The notes below the pieces were generated by a model. That model was not told where the DNA came from and ran no database searches. It saw only the letters and a list, made by a program, of their open reading frames with translations. This document shows positions 17,602 through 26,941 of a stretch of DNA of 64,000 nt, piece by piece. Position 1 is the first letter of the stretch. Every line of letters begins with the position of its first letter. This DNA is from Snodgrassella sp945267035 (GTDB lineage Bacteria; Pseudomonadota; Gammaproteobacteria; Burkholderiales; Neisseriaceae). The DNA lies in the NCBI RefSeq assembly GCF_026535915.1, contig NZ_JAFNPF010000001.1, positions 1,922,001-1,986,000 of the forward strand, given 5' to 3'. The translations under genes were made by a program, and so were the position numbers.

Positions 17602-18520
17602 GCCATATTCGTGCTGCTGCCATATCTGCCTCAATCTGCGCCTGTAAAGCAGACAAACAATCAAATTTGAGTTCATCTCTAAGCTTATGTAAAAAATGAA
17701 CCTTTATTTTTTGTTCATATAAATCAGCGTCAAAATCAAAAATATGAACTTCTAGCTTTTGCTGACAGTCTGTAGAAACCGTAGGATTCAAACCAAAACT
17801 GGCTACTCCACGTTTACGACCAAAATCTCCGCTAACATCCACGACAAACACACCATTCAGAGCATAGCGCAAAGGTGGTAAATCCACATTTGCTGTTGGA
17901 CAACCCAGCTTTCGGCCCAATTGCTGACCATATTTTACCTTACCACTAAGCGTATATTCATGGCCCAATAACATTTGTGCATAGGTCAAATTACCCGCTT
18001 CCAATGCTTGACGTACTGCTGTGCTAGAGGCTCGAACATCATTGATGAGTACTGAAGGTGTGTTTTCTGTCGTAAATTCAGACTGTGCCTGCAATAAAGC
18101 AAAATCACCACTGCGTTTTACCCCAAAGCGAAAATCATCACCCACCAACAGATACCGCGTATTAAGACGCTCAATCAATACCTTTCTCACAAACTCCATC
18201 GCTGGTGTATCAGCAAAAGACTGATCAAAGTTCAGCACATAAACTGCATCCACACAGCTACTTTCCGCTAACAAAGCCAGCTTGTCACACAATGGCGTTA
18301 GCCTATATGGCAAAGGTTGGGCTAATTTTCGAGCGAAAAACTCCTGTGGTTGCGGTTCAAAAACCACCACAACAGATATCAGACCGCGATTGTGTGCCTG
18401 CTGACGCAGACACGACAAAATATGCCTGTGTCCACAATGTACCCCATCAAAATTACCGATTGTGACTGCTGCACCTTTCATACAATCCGGCTGCTGGTGT
18501 TCTCCCAACCAAACTTGCAT
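17591..18520 (-). CDS. ribF: Bifunctional riboflavin kinase / FMN adenylyltransferase
   Basis: RibF makes FMN and FAD. The 309 residues have the nucleotidyltransferase GNFDGVHCGHRHIL near residue 23 and LVGDDFRFGVKRSG. They end with the kinase domain YTLSGKVKYGQQLGRKLGCP and the PTAN box. It is the first gene of the minus-strand operon. Confidence 0.96.
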   Translation of the reverse strand: MQVWLGEHQQPDCMKGAAVTIGNFDGVHCGHRHILSCLRQQAHNRGLISVVVVFEPQPQEFFARKLAQPLPYRLTPLCDKLALLAESSCVDAVYVLNFDQSFADTPAMEFVRKVLIERLNTRYLLVGDDFRFGVKRSGDFALLQAQSEFTTENTPSVLINDVRASSTAVRQALEAGNLTYAQMLLGHEYTLSGKVKYGQQLGRKLGCPTANVDLPPLRYALNGVFVVDVSGDFGRKRGVASFGLNPTVSTDCQQKLEVHIFDFDADLYEQKIKVHFLHKLRDELKFDCLSALQAQIEADMAAARIWQAA

Positions 18521-18758
18521 ATAAATCTTGAATAATTCAAATAATAATACACCGCATTGTAAACATTTCAGCCTGCGTTAGCCAGCGTAAATAAACAGTA
18601 AGTTGCAGACCAGCAATTCAATAAAATTCACCTTATTCTCAAAACTAAACAAAATTTGATACAGCCATGACCCTAATTCTTGTTAAAATAACCGGTCATA
18701 TCGTGCTCAGGCAGAACAGAGCCCGGCACTAAACATTGAAAACACATTAGGTAAAACA

Positions 18759-19508
18759 ATGACCTTTCGTTTTGACATCATCTACGAATATCGCGAAATG
18801 TTCTTTTACGGCGCCCTTATTACCTTGGGCGTATCGCTGATTTCAACCTTATTCGGTACCTTTTTAGGTCTGTTTTTTGCTCTAGCTCGTATTATCCGCG
18901 TGGAAAAAGGCGGTTTGTTCATGCGTGCACTGACGTGGTTATTACGTCAAATTTCACTGTTATACGTCACCCTATTTCGGGGCACGCCACTGTTTGTACA
19001 GATATTTATTTGGTATTACGTCTGGTTTCCGATTCTTATTCATCCAACTAGCGGGCTGATTATTAATGGTGATTATGCCGTCGAACTACGGCGTAATTAT
19101 GGGGCATTGATTACCGGCATACTAGCGTTATCGGTCAATTCCGGAGCCTATATTACCGAAATATTCCGCGGAGGTATTCAGTCAATAGATCGCGGTCAAT
19201 TTGAAGCGGCACGCTCACTCGGACTAAGTTATACCCAAGCCATGCGCTATGTGATTTTGCCACAAGCAATTCATCGCATGCTGCCACCAATTGGTAATGA
19301 ATTTATTACCCTTCTTAAAGACAGCTCCTTATTGTCCGCTATCGCCGTAGCTGAGCTGGCATTCACCGCACGCACCGTGGCGGGGCGCTATCTTAATTAT
19401 GAGACACCATGGTATACCATCGCGGTGATCTATCTGCTCATGACCATGGCTTTAAGTTGGTTGTTTTCCTGGTTGGAGAAAAAATATAACAAAGGTTATC
19501 GCCATTAA
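18759..19508 (+). CDS. Polar amino-acid ABC transporter permease
   Basis: This is a 249-residue His/Glu/Gln/Arg/opine-type permease with five or six membrane helices. The family EAA loop is EAARSLGLSYTQAMRYVILPQA near residue 150. A 30-residue insertion after the third helix (FPILIHPTSGLIINGDY) is seen in some members. No binding protein or ATPase gene is adjacent, so it must work with partners encoded elsewhere. A terminator follows at once. Confidence 0.9.
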   Translation: MTFRFDIIYEYREMFFYGALITLGVSLISTLFGTFLGLFFALARIIRVEKGGLFMRALTWLLRQISLLYVTLFRGTPLFVQIFIWYYVWFPILIHPTSGLIINGDYAVELRRNYGALITGILALSVNSGAYITEIFRGGIQSIDRGQFEAARSLGLSYTQAMRYVILPQAIHRMLPPIGNEFITLLKDSSLLSAIAVAELAFTARTVAGRYLNYETPWYTIAVIYLLMTMALSWLFSWLEKKYNKGYRH

Positions 19509-19521
19509 ATGATTTAAAATT

Positions 19522-19567
19522 TTGCCCAGCCATGATCTACAATATCAAAGTAAATGCTGGGCAATTT
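19522..19567 (+). terminator. Terminator after the ABC permease gene
   Basis: The inverted repeat TTGCCCAGC / GCTGGGCAA is followed by TTTTT, 14 bases after the stop codon. Confidence 0.75.
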
Positions 19568-19869
19568 TTCGCCATCAAACTGCATACATTCCAGATTTCA
19601 GATCAAAATCACAACAAACTTTTTGCATTATAAGCAAATTAAAATTAATTATTAAAAACAATTAATTAAAATATTTCATCAAATTATTGTTATTTATAAA
19701 AAAATATCTTATTTTTTTATGTTATCTATTTAATTTAAAACTCAGTCAAGGCAAATTTCAGCCATTTTGCATAAAAAATATTATGCCCAAATAATAGTTG
19801 AAATAAATTTAGCATCATACTTACAATAACTCATTTATTGGGTCGATTAATTTTTTAAGAGGTTGATGC
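19568..19869. other. AT-rich intergenic region
   Basis: About 300 very AT-rich bases precede the SHOCT/LprI-like gene. They presumably carry its promoter, and the ribosome binding site AAGAGG is at 19857. No other gene or repeat is seen. Confidence 0.5.
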
Positions 19870-20970
19870 ATGGATAAACCATCTGCTCAGATTGAAGAAC
19901 TTGAAACACTTTTTAAATTACTGGAAAAAGGCGCCATCACTAAAGATGAATATGATATGCAAAAGAAAGCCATCTTGGCATCTCATCATGACGATGATGA
20001 GACAAATTGCACAGAAGAAACCATAGCCCAAGATCCAGACAGACAAGATCAGCAACAACCCAGTTTTACTCCGTCCCAACCACAACAACATTCAGCCTCG
20101 CCCGAACCCAACCCTAGTACCAACTCAGCGACACAATCTGTTGTAACACCAAAAAAACAAAGCAATAGCGTAAAAATAATTCTAATTTTAGTTATTGGGT
20201 TGATTATCTTGGTAGCGATGTATTTCATCTTTAGGTCTAAAGAAGAGCCTAAAACCGCACCTGTTGCCGTTGCAGCTTCTAGCACCAACATGGCAAGCAA
20301 CATCCAGCCTGCCTCTGCACCGCAAGTTGCAAGTGAGACGGGAAGTGAGACTGCAAGTGAAGCCAAACAAACTAATCAACAAGAAGAAATTAGCGAAGAT
20401 GCTACAGGCTTGAGTCTGAACACCAGGACACCGGAAGAATTAAATAATCTTCTAATTAAATATCAGCAGCAACGCAGTCGCGCCGAGGCCAGATTACGCA
20501 AAGTTTGGACGGGGCTTGATGAAGACTTTAAAAACTCCATATTAGATGAGCAAAAAATCTGGGACAATACCGCTTTAGAAGAAAACTGCACCTTAGAGGG
20601 TTATAAAAGCCCAGAGGCACTGCAAGTCGCTAAACTATACTGCGAGTCAGGCATAATAAATTCGCGTGCAGAAACCTTGCTTGAAAGACAGAAAGAAGAT
20701 TTAGCCCATATTAAAGAAGAAATGGTTGATCAGGCCGAACAAAAATCTAAAGACGCTATTCAACGCTTAGAAATCACCTGGAAAACAATTCCACAGGACG
20801 TTCAGCAAAACTTAAACCAAACTTATTTACAATGGATCGAAGAAACAACAGGATATTGTTTGTCCAGACCAACGGCAAAAAATGTTCCCCAAACCAAAAT
20901 CAATATGTATCAATGCATCAGCGACAAAGCTGAAAAGAAAATTCAAGAATTAAACGGTTATAAAATATAA
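19870..20970 (+). CDS. SHOCT-domain membrane protein with LprI-like (DUF1311) C-terminal repeats
   Basis: The 366 residues fall into four parts. Residues 5-35 form a SHOCT motif (LETLFKLLEKGAITKDEYDMQKKAIL). A Pro/Gln-rich linker follows. One transmembrane helix lies near 105-123. Two related C-terminal repeats near 195-275 and 285-366 each have two cysteines and an Arg/Glu-rich helix of the DUF1311/LprI kind. LprI-type domains inhibit lysozyme in the envelope of some bacteria. Here they would face the periplasm. A role against peptidoglycan hydrolases, such as those of the adjacent tail locus, is speculation. It is the last host-type gene before that locus. Confidence 0.65.
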   Translation: MDKPSAQIEELETLFKLLEKGAITKDEYDMQKKAILASHHDDDETNCTEETIAQDPDRQDQQQPSFTPSQPQQHSASPEPNPSTNSATQSVVTPKKQSNSVKIILILVIGLIILVAMYFIFRSKEEPKTAPVAVAASSTNMASNIQPASAPQVASETGSETASEAKQTNQQEEISEDATGLSLNTRTPEELNNLLIKYQQQRSRAEARLRKVWTGLDEDFKNSILDEQKIWDNTALEENCTLEGYKSPEALQVAKLYCESGIINSRAETLLERQKEDLAHIKEEMVDQAEQKSKDAIQRLEITWKTIPQDVQQNLNQTYLQWIEETTGYCLSRPTAKNVPQTKINMYQCISDKAEKKIQELNGYKI

Positions 20971-20980
20971 TTTTATTTTG

Positions 20981-21019
20981 AATCAACAAGCTAAACCGAA
21001 ACGGTCTGGCTTGTTGATT
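20981..21019. terminator. Bidirectional terminator at the host / tail-locus boundary
   Basis: The 11-base arms AATCAACAAGC / GCTTGTTGATT enclose a second small stem ACCG/CGGT. It lies just after the SHOCT-protein stop and 71 bases beyond the end of the last tail-locus gene on the other strand, so it can serve both. Confidence 0.7.
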
Positions 21020-21089
21020 TAAAACCGAGTAAACCATCAAAAAAACAATAACCTGTAGTCATTGCAATGACGAATAGTTATCTGCAAAA

Positions 21090-21362
21090 TCAATATCCAA
21101 TAGTGATAAGAGTATTAACTAAAGCTTCATGGCGTTGCGCACAATCATTATAGCGTCCTACCACCGCCATAGCCCAAGGCAACACATCCTGACCACTCGA
21201 ACCATTCAAATTTTCAAGAGCGGGGCAAGGTGCAATAAGATTAGCTGGAATATTAACGCTCGTTGATGGCTTGGTTGATGAGCTGCACGCCTGAAGCATC
21301 AAGACACACATTACTATAGACAGGTACTTTAACAATTTTAGTAATTTGCCTTTTCTGTTCAT
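21090..21362 (-). CDS. Rz1-like outer-membrane spanin lipoprotein
   Basis: This 90-residue lipoprotein has a hydrophobic signal followed by the lipobox LMLQAC at residue 26 and a short periplasmic part. Its first 110 bases overlap the end of the Rz-like gene in another frame, the classical nested Rz/Rz1 layout. Spanins fuse inner and outer membranes in the last step of lysis. It is the last gene of the tail operon. Confidence 0.82.
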   Translation of the reverse strand: MNRKGKLLKLLKYLSIVMCVLMLQACSSSTKPSTSVNIPANLIAPCPALENLNGSSGQDVLPWAMAVVGRYNDCAQRHEALVNTLITIGY

Positions 21363-21609
21363 CTCGTTTTACCTCATTTTCAGCTTTTTGTTTTTCATAG
21401 TCTTGACTGAGCTTATTGGCAGCTGCTTGCTGTTTGGCTCGAGCTTTTTGCTGTATTTGCTGTTCAGCCAGCCTCCCTTGGTTGTATCCCCTTCGATATT
21501 GATCATGACCATATGTAACCAGGCTAAATAACCAAATCAGCACCAACAAAATTCCAGCGCTAAAAATCATATAATTAACGTTTCTCAAGCCAACATCCTT
21601 ACGCCTCAT
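21253..21609 (-). CDS. Rz-like inner-membrane spanin
   Basis: The 118 residues have one N-terminal membrane anchor (about 13-31) followed by a Gln/Lys/Glu-rich coiled coil and a C-terminal tail with one Cys. It overlaps the Rz1-like gene downstream and the endolysin gene upstream (21599-21609). Together they form a complete lysis module. Confidence 0.82.
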   Translation of the reverse strand: MRRKDVGLRNVNYMIFSAGILLVLIWLFSLVTYGHDQYRRGYNQGRLAEQQIQQKARAKQQAAANKLSQDYEKQKAENEVKRDEQKRQITKIVKVPVYSNVCLDASGVQLINQAINER

Positions 21610-22138
21610 TCGTACTTAGCTTGCCGGTTGAAGATAGTACCGGCAGCGTGTAGCGAGTAGCTGACGGAATAGATTTAACCAATTTTCCCACCCATTTACT
21701 GGGCCAATAAAATCCAGTAGCCCTACTCATGGCAAAAGCAGCAATACTGACTGCATCACCTTGATTACCACCCAGCACCATTAAATTCCCTCTGGTATCT
21801 TTGCCCACAACAAATCCAACGTGCCCTCCTCCTTGTCGGGTAAACGTCACAATACATCCATAGGCAGGTTGATCAAGTCTCATCATCACTAGAGAATCAG
21901 CCCATGCACTTGCACGAAACCAATTCTTAACCACATACCGATTAGTTACGCCCAAACAATGCCCAACAAACAGACCACACCATGGAGTTTCATCATCGCG
22001 CCACCATGCTTTACTTTCATGACTATATTGCCCCATATCCTCAAGCCATCGAAGTAATGTCTGATTGTGCTTCGATCCTTTAATCTCACGTAAGCCCAAA
22101 AACTTACGTCCCTCCGCAATCCAAGCTAATTCACTCAT
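21599..22138 (-). CDS. CHAP/NlpC-P60-type endolysin (TIGR02594-like)
   Basis: This 179-residue cell-wall peptidase has a catalytic Cys in TPWCGLFVGHCLG near residue 53, His in GGGHVGFVVGKD near 105 and the polar GGNQGDAV segment near 121. There is no signal peptide, so it needs a holin. It is adjacent to the spanins and two membrane proteins. Confidence 0.85.
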   Translation of the reverse strand: MSELAWIAEGRKFLGLREIKGSKHNQTLLRWLEDMGQYSHESKAWWRDDETPWCGLFVGHCLGVTNRYVVKNWFRASAWADSLVMMRLDQPAYGCIVTFTRQGGGHVGFVVGKDTRGNLMVLGGNQGDAVSIAAFAMSRATGFYWPSKWVGKLVKSIPSATRYTLPVLSSTGKLSTNEA

Positions 22139-22187
22139 CGAAAAGATCCTTCAATGCAAATCCTAAATAAAATCTCTATTCAGAAAT

Positions 22188-22210
22188 AAAAAAAAGCAGC
22201 TTATTCAGCT
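22188..22210 (-). terminator. Terminator-like hairpin upstream of the endolysin gene
   Basis: On the minus strand the stem GCAGCT/AGCTGC has a 5-base loop and is followed by eight T. A second dyad without a T-run, ACTTAGCG/CGCTAAGT, is at 22257-22281. Confidence 0.7.
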
Positions 22211-22287
22211 GCCCTCCCAAAATTAAACGCTCCAAATTAATCCGATTATTTAAAATACTTAGCGATTTAACACGCTAAGTTCATAAA

Positions 22288-22623
22288 CTACTTTTTCTCT
22301 GAATCGCTAATCATCTTTTCTGCTCGATTACATAAAGCATTAATTAGTCGCTGAATCGCTTTAGGTGCCATGCCTTTTAAGGCATCTAATAGTGCCGGCG
22401 AAACAATGCCACAAAAAACACCTACTCCACCATAAAGCCAAGGATGGACAGGAGAAAAGAAATAATCTGCCACACTGACAGATAAAACAATTCCTGCCAG
22501 AACCATTAATCCTGATAAAGTTCGTCCATAACGTTTCACATCCGTGGCAATAAGCGAACCCAACAAACTACCTCCAATCGCAAAGACAATTGCAACACTA
22601 AAAGCGTCTTCAAATAAATCCAT
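22288..22623 (-). CDS. Holin candidate (three membrane segments)
   Basis: The 111 residues have three hydrophobic stretches (about 8-25, 36-55, 62-80) and a charged C-terminal tail rich in Arg/Lys/Glu. Size, topology and position just before the endolysin fit a holin. No family is recognised with certainty. Confidence 0.6.
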   Translation of the reverse strand: MDLFEDAFSVAIVFAIGGSLLGSLIATDVKRYGRTLSGLMVLAGIVLSVSVADYFFSPVHPWLYGGVGVFCGIVSPALLDALKGMAPKAIQRLINALCNRAEKMISDSEKK

Positions 22624-22624
22624 G

Positions 22625-23107
22625 TCATAGCCCTTTGCCTTGCTTTTTATCTTCTAAATGTTTTGCATGACGGTTTAAATATAAACCAGCAAAACTACAT
22701 ACAATCGTTAATACAGCATACGTTGTCATACCGGTTGAGACAGGTGGATAACCGGCAATAAACATTCCAGTAATTACCGCCCAGATCAGCGATGAAAACA
22801 TTAATAAGAAACTGCTCACTAACTTTAAATGGTAAGATTTAACCACAGCAAACCCTAGCTGCAATATCGAAACAACGACCAAAATACCAATCAAACTGGG
22901 CTTGTGCAGATGTTGAAATTTTTCGTACAAATCAGCTTTGTACAACTCATCCCCTGCCAGCAGAAAAGTAAACGCAAAGCCGAGCATCGCCAATCCCGAA
23001 AACACTTCTATCGCCCTTGTCCCTGTTTCAAACAACCAATTTTGAATTTTATCTGGTAAAAATCGTAGATCCAGCAGCCAATGTAGCCAGTCAAATGCTT
23101 TAAACAT
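22625..23107 (-). CDS. Four-helix phage membrane protein (holin or anti-holin candidate)
   Basis: Starting at the ATG at 23107 (MFKAFDWLHWLLDL) gives 160 residues with four hydrophobic segments. An in-frame start at 23155 would overlap the preceding gene and run through a terminator hairpin, so the later start is preferred. It adjoins the holin candidate by one base. Precise role unknown. Confidence 0.6.
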   Translation of the reverse strand: MFKAFDWLHWLLDLRFLPDKIQNWLFETGTRAIEVFSGLAMLGFAFTFLLAGDELYKADLYEKFQHLHKPSLIGILVVVSILQLGFAVVKSYHLKLVSSFLLMFSSLIWAVITGMFIAGYPPVSTGMTTYAVLTIVCSFAGLYLNRHAKHLEDKKQGKGL

Positions 23108-23128
23108 GTTATTTGCCTTTATAAAAAA

Positions 23129-23146
23129 ACCCGCTGTAAAGCGGGT
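23129..23146 (-). terminator. Terminator-like hairpin between fibre chaperone and membrane protein genes
   Basis: On the minus strand ACCCGC/GCGGGT with a TTTACA loop is followed by seven T. It lies in the short gap before the start at 23107. Confidence 0.8.
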
Positions 23147-23151
23147 ATTAA

Positions 23152-23793
23152 TCAATGGATTTCTTTAGCTTCTTCCCAAAACTCAAACAGTTTATCTATT
23201 TGCATATTCAAGGTTTGAGTTAAAAATTTCCAGATATCATCATTTATCAAACTCAACTCACTTGCTTCATTAATGGCATTGCGTACTTTAATCAAATGCG
23301 TGCCTACAAGTTCGCGTTCGACAATTTCAAGCAAATTTCCTTTATTCTCGCCGCGGCTGATTTCAATTCCAGTCAGAAACTGATTTCTGCTCAGACTTCC
23401 TGCAGCTATACGCCGATCCATTAGCCGCAGCTCATCTGCATTGCTTAGCTCCACCCACGTGTTTTTTGATTCTGACCACTTGGAGTAAGGTATTGGCGGG
23501 ATCGTAGTAACAGCCTCCGGTAACGTTCCTAGCTCATGATGGGTTAATTGCTCGCCTGTTTTTTTATCAAACACAATCTTGCCGCGATGGTCTTCTACAT
23601 ACTCCCAAGCACTACCAGACCAACGAGACGCATAACCTTTTTTTAATTTAGGTTCCGGTGCTTCAACTGCGCCACGAGGAATTAAGTAACGTGTAGCATT
23701 TTCTAATGGGTCTAAATCTGCCTTAGTCATACACAGAAAATAATTGTTTTCATCCAACTGACAAACCCATTTAAATTGTTGATCTAAATTCAT
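23152..23793 (-). CDS. Tail fibre assembly-like protein
   Basis: This 213-residue protein has the tail-fibre-assembly pattern near residues 60-105: a Trp-rich W-EYVEDHRGKIVFDKKTGE stretch followed by LGTLPEAVTTIPP. The C-terminal half is helical. Such chaperones trimerise or attach fibres. It follows the fibre gene directly, as usual. Confidence 0.75.
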   Translation of the reverse strand: MNLDQQFKWVCQLDENNYFLCMTKADLDPLENATRYLIPRGAVEAPEPKLKKGYASRWSGSAWEYVEDHRGKIVFDKKTGEQLTHHELGTLPEAVTTIPPIPYSKWSESKNTWVELSNADELRLMDRRIAAGSLSRNQFLTGIEISRGENKGNLLEIVERELVGTHLIKVRNAINEASELSLINDDIWKFLTQTLNMQIDKLFEFWEEAKEIH

Positions 23794-23806
23794 ATTTATT
23801 CCTTAT

Positions 23807-24769
23807 TCAAATTTTGATACAGGCCAATAACGCTATATTTCGTGGTCGATTTTCTGAACCCGTTGGAACCACTCGGGATGCGTCAAAATTTATGCTCGAT
23901 ATGTTATTTGAAGAACCCGTGTTCACACCCGCGCCCATCATCACGCTTTTGACCGTTTGAATCGCCCCATTTGTGCCGTAACGATTTCCTAGAGTCTGTA
24001 CATGGAATACTTCACTTTGCCCAACAATGTTGCGAATTGCGTCGCCCTGCTCGCATCCGAATATGCGCCCCTTATCAACGCCTTTGCCATCATCCCAACT
24101 TCTCAAAAACTCACCACGTAAATCAGGTAAATTAAAAGTAGTCGATCCATTCCCAGCGCCATAGTGAGTGCCAATCGCTGCAAATAAATTGGCATAAGTT
24201 GTTCTGGAAACTTCTGCACCATTAGCCTTTAGCCAGCCAACTGGTGCCCATGGCTGAGCAAAAAACTGTACAGCCCCCGGTGGTGTTACATTGATGTCTG
24301 AACCGCCATCAAACAGAACCCCATTGATATATCGAGGTGTTTGTAATTTTGTAGCAGTGGTGGCATTAACCCCTTCTCCTGCTAAAATTTTCCATCCAGT
24401 AGGATTTTGATTCGGATTCGTTTTATTTTTATCAATTGTAGAAATAAATAATCGACGGTTATCATCAGCAATTAAAATCGCCCCAGTAGAATATCCACCT
24501 ATTGCATTAGCATGATTTGAATCAAAGTAGAAAAAACCACCTTTTTGCTGATGAACAATCGACGCTGATAAAGCATGTAAAATACCATTAAAATCCATTC
24601 CCTTAGGTGGCAATCCACCTGACTCCATCGGTTGCATAGTGACATTTGGAAAGCCTTCGCTCCATGTCGCATCTTCAGGATCTTGACCTGTCTGGCGAGT
24701 ATTTTGAATTGTGTTTTTACTGCCATTACTCGCAAATGCTTGCGGGATTAAAATCGGGTTCTCACTCAT
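23807..24769 (-). CDS. Tail collar-domain fibre protein
   Basis: The 320 residues include the phage collar domain near 165-230 (GAVQFFAQPWAPVGWL and NLPDLRGEFLRSWDDG). The N-terminal part attaches to the baseplate and the variable C terminus, ending RNIALLACIKI, probably contacts the receptor. It overlaps the DUF2612 gene by 4 bases. In a tailocin this gene sets target range. It is shorter than most fibres. Confidence 0.85.
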   Translation of the reverse strand: MSENPILIPQAFASNGSKNTIQNTRQTGQDPEDATWSEGFPNVTMQPMESGGLPPKGMDFNGILHALSASIVHQQKGGFFYFDSNHANAIGGYSTGAILIADDNRRLFISTIDKNKTNPNQNPTGWKILAGEGVNATTATKLQTPRYINGVLFDGGSDINVTPPGAVQFFAQPWAPVGWLKANGAEVSRTTYANLFAAIGTHYGAGNGSTTFNLPDLRGEFLRSWDDGKGVDKGRIFGCEQGDAIRNIVGQSEVFHVQTLGNRYGTNGAIQTVKSVMMGAGVNTGSSNNISSINFDASRVVPTGSENRPRNIALLACIKI

Positions 24770-25398
24770 GCAAAACTTCCTTGATTAAATGGCTGAAAGC
24801 CTGTTCCGGAAAAACCAAAAATCCCCTGTGGCGGGGATTCTCGGTAATCAATCTGTACCCCACTGGGGCGAGGCAAAAGGCCAAGGTTATAAATTAGGTG
24901 TCGTTCAAATTTATTCGGGATAAATTCAAAAAAATACCGGCCTTTCATATGACCGGTGATTAAAAAATAAACCCTTTTATTGGGGAATATCATCCGCAGG
25001 TACTTATTAATATTAGGCGCAGTAGCATAAAGAATATTAGCCGCAGCCTTAATCATAATCAGCGTTCGAAAACGTTCATCGGATAATCTATAAGCATGAA
25101 AACGCGCACCTGCAGAACTAAACGGCTGATTATTAAATGGTGCAAAAGATTGCGGATCAGCCTTAAAGCCAAACATATTAAGATCATCCGGTGGAATACT
25201 GATATTGCGATTAACGCCTACAATCCTACCCCAAATATCTAAACCAAAACCTTTTGCTGTCCGTACATTAAAAGCGAGCTGAAAAAAATCATCTATCGAT
25301 TTAGTTGGATCAACACAATCATTGATACTTTCAATCAACTTAACAATAATCGGACTATTTGCATATTGCGACATCAACGTATCTTGAATATTTTTCAT
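24766..25398 (-). CDS. DUF2612 baseplate protein
   Basis: The 210-residue protein fits the DUF2612 family, found directly downstream of baseplate J in many myophages (N-terminal YANSPIIVKLIESINDCVDP, then GLDIWGRIVGVNR). It overlaps baseplate J and the fibre gene by 4 bases each and probably joins the wedge to the fibre. Confidence 0.78.
   Translation of the reverse strand: MKNIQDTLMSQYANSPIIVKLIESINDCVDPTKSIDDFFQLAFNVRTAKGFGLDIWGRIVGVNRNISIPPDDLNMFGFKADPQSFAPFNNQPFSSAGARFHAYRLSDERFRTLIMIKAAANILYATAPNINKYLRMIFPNKRVYFLITGHMKGRYFFEFIPNKFERHLIYNLGLLPRPSGVQIDYRESPPQGIFGFSGTGFQPFNQGSFA
24819..24840 (-). terminator. Intragenic terminator-like hairpin in the DUF2612 gene
   Basis: On the minus strand AATCCCC/GGGGATT with a 6-base loop is followed by TTTGGTTTTT. 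It is inside coding sequence, about 50 bases before the stop. Confidence 0.65.
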
Positions 25399-26591
25399 AG
25401 GATTTTTATCTGATAAACCGTGGTTGTAGGAAATTCATCAACACCTATTTGGAGCATATCCTGCCAATTCTGCCCATCTTTACTGATTCGCAGTGCAACA
25501 ATCGATAGATGGGGAATAACTGCAGCAACTGGACAGATAAACTTCGAAGCAATCACCGCTTGTCCAATTGCTGCTCTGGTTGTTCCAGTAGCAAGCGCAT
25601 CAATAATCGCCGCTTTGATCGCTTCACTGTCTTGATGAGACAATTGATCTTTATCATCAACAACCACCTGAAAAAAAACCGGCACCATGGCCGGTCTTAA
25701 AAACTTCACCGTATAAGTAGGTGGTCGAACCGGAAAGTTTTCCGTATCAGCAATAACACAACTCGTATTGCCATTAAAAGAACAGCCTGATCCCGCTTTG
25801 GTCAAAATCGTACGGGCAATTTGCTCATCATCTCCACCCATCACCGCAACCAGAATACTGTTACGGATAACTGGATAGTGGGTTGCCCCTACGCTAATCG
25901 TTTCATCAGTTGGATTGTCAACAACATACACATCCTTAACATCTGGCAAATCTGCTATAGCTCCATAAGTGGATGCATTGGTATTCTTGCTGTTAATAGC
26001 AACCGAAGCATGACGCCGCTTTTCAAAGTCTAAGCGGCTTTCCTCCTTAACTCCCGCCATCGCGGCACTAGGATTAGTGACCCGATCTAAACCGAAAATG
26101 GCTTTCGGAATAGTGGTAATGGTGTCTGCTGCTGCATTGATATTACCTGCTTCCGTACAAAGCGCATGGGCAGTCACCTGTCCATTGCTGGCTATAACAG
26201 TCGCTTGAGTTAGCTGCCATGCCTGACCATTATCATCAACAAATTGAGTACCTGCTTTAATTGTCGTACCTGCCAACCCGGTTAACAACAAATCCACATT
26301 AGAATGCGTAGCCTGTTTGCGCGTCATAAAATAAATATAACCAAGACCATCCTGCCAGATACCCTGCGCATAGCGAGGATCAAATTGATTGAGCAGATTG
26401 ATCATTTGATTGCGCTCATCAGTGATGATTGCAGCTAGTGAAGTAACCAGCTGTCCTTGTGGCGTATTCATCGCCGTGTTTAAATCATGCCCGAAAGCCT
26501 CTTTAAACATCTCCCATAAACCCTTGATGACATCATTAGTCGCAGGTGCCACAATACCTTGATCCGTTACCTGCAAAGCTGGAATACTCAT
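25395..26591 (-). CDS. Baseplate J-like wedge protein
   Basis: This 398-residue protein is a homologue of P2 gpJ/T4 gp6. The N-terminal MFKEAFGHDLNTAMNTPQG and NQFDPRYAQGIWQDG, and the TNPSAAMAGVKEESRLDFEKRR segment, are typical. It forms the baseplate wedge that triggers contraction. It overlaps its neighbours by 4 bases on both sides. Confidence 0.9.
   Translation of the reverse strand: MSIPALQVTDQGIVAPATNDVIKGLWEMFKEAFGHDLNTAMNTPQGQLVTSLAAIITDERNQMINLLNQFDPRYAQGIWQDGLGYIYFMTRKQATHSNVDLLLTGLAGTTIKAGTQFVDDNGQAWQLTQATVIASNGQVTAHALCTEAGNINAAADTITTIPKAIFGLDRVTNPSAAMAGVKEESRLDFEKRRHASVAINSKNTNASTYGAIADLPDVKDVYVVDNPTDETISVGATHYPVIRNSILVAVMGGDDEQIARTILTKAGSGCSFNGNTSCVIADTENFPVRPPTYTVKFLRPAMVPVFFQVVVDDKDQLSHQDSEAIKAAIIDALATGTTRAAIGQAVIASKFICPVAAVIPHLSIVALRISKDGQNWQDMLQIGVDEFPTTTVYQIKIL
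25678..25695 (-). terminator. Intragenic terminator-like hairpin in baseplate J
   Basis: On the minus strand ACCGGC/GCCGGT with a 6-base loop is followed directly by eight T. It lies in the middle of the baseplate J gene, encoding the residues around RPAMVPVFF. It would stop ordinary transcription through the operon. Confidence 0.75.
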
Positions 26592-26941
26592 AACCCGATC
26601 ACCCCCGTTATATTCTTATCATTAGTGAATTTAATTTGTCCGCTCACAATACGTTCATGAGTAAGTTGTAATTCAACCTCGGCTGATACCACGTCAGGTA
26701 CAGTTAAAGCTGCATCCTGTAAATACTTACGATATAAAGCCAGTGGGTATTTACCCTTACCTAAAATATCAGTTAAATAAGGAATGCCATCCTGTTGGTT
26801 AAAGTACATATCCTGCTTAATTGTCCGGCAAGCACAAGCAATATCTTGTGCCTGCTGATAAGTTGAGCTAGCTATGGCAATATTTCCACTGGCATCCAAC
26901 GCCAAGTCCCAACTATTTGGCATTAAAAATAAAGTCTTCAT
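26588..26941 (-). CDS. gp25-like baseplate wedge protein
   Basis: The 117 residues match the pattern of small wedge/lysozyme-fold proteins placed before baseplate J (WDLALDASGNIAIASS, then ACACRTIKQDMYFNQQDGIPY). Context and the ATGA overlaps support the assignment. Confidence 0.75.
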   Translation of the reverse strand: MKTLFLMPNSWDLALDASGNIAIASSTYQQAQDIACACRTIKQDMYFNQQDGIPYLTDILGKGKYPLALYRKYLQDAALTVPDVVSAEVELQLTHERIVSGQIKFTNDKNITGVIGL

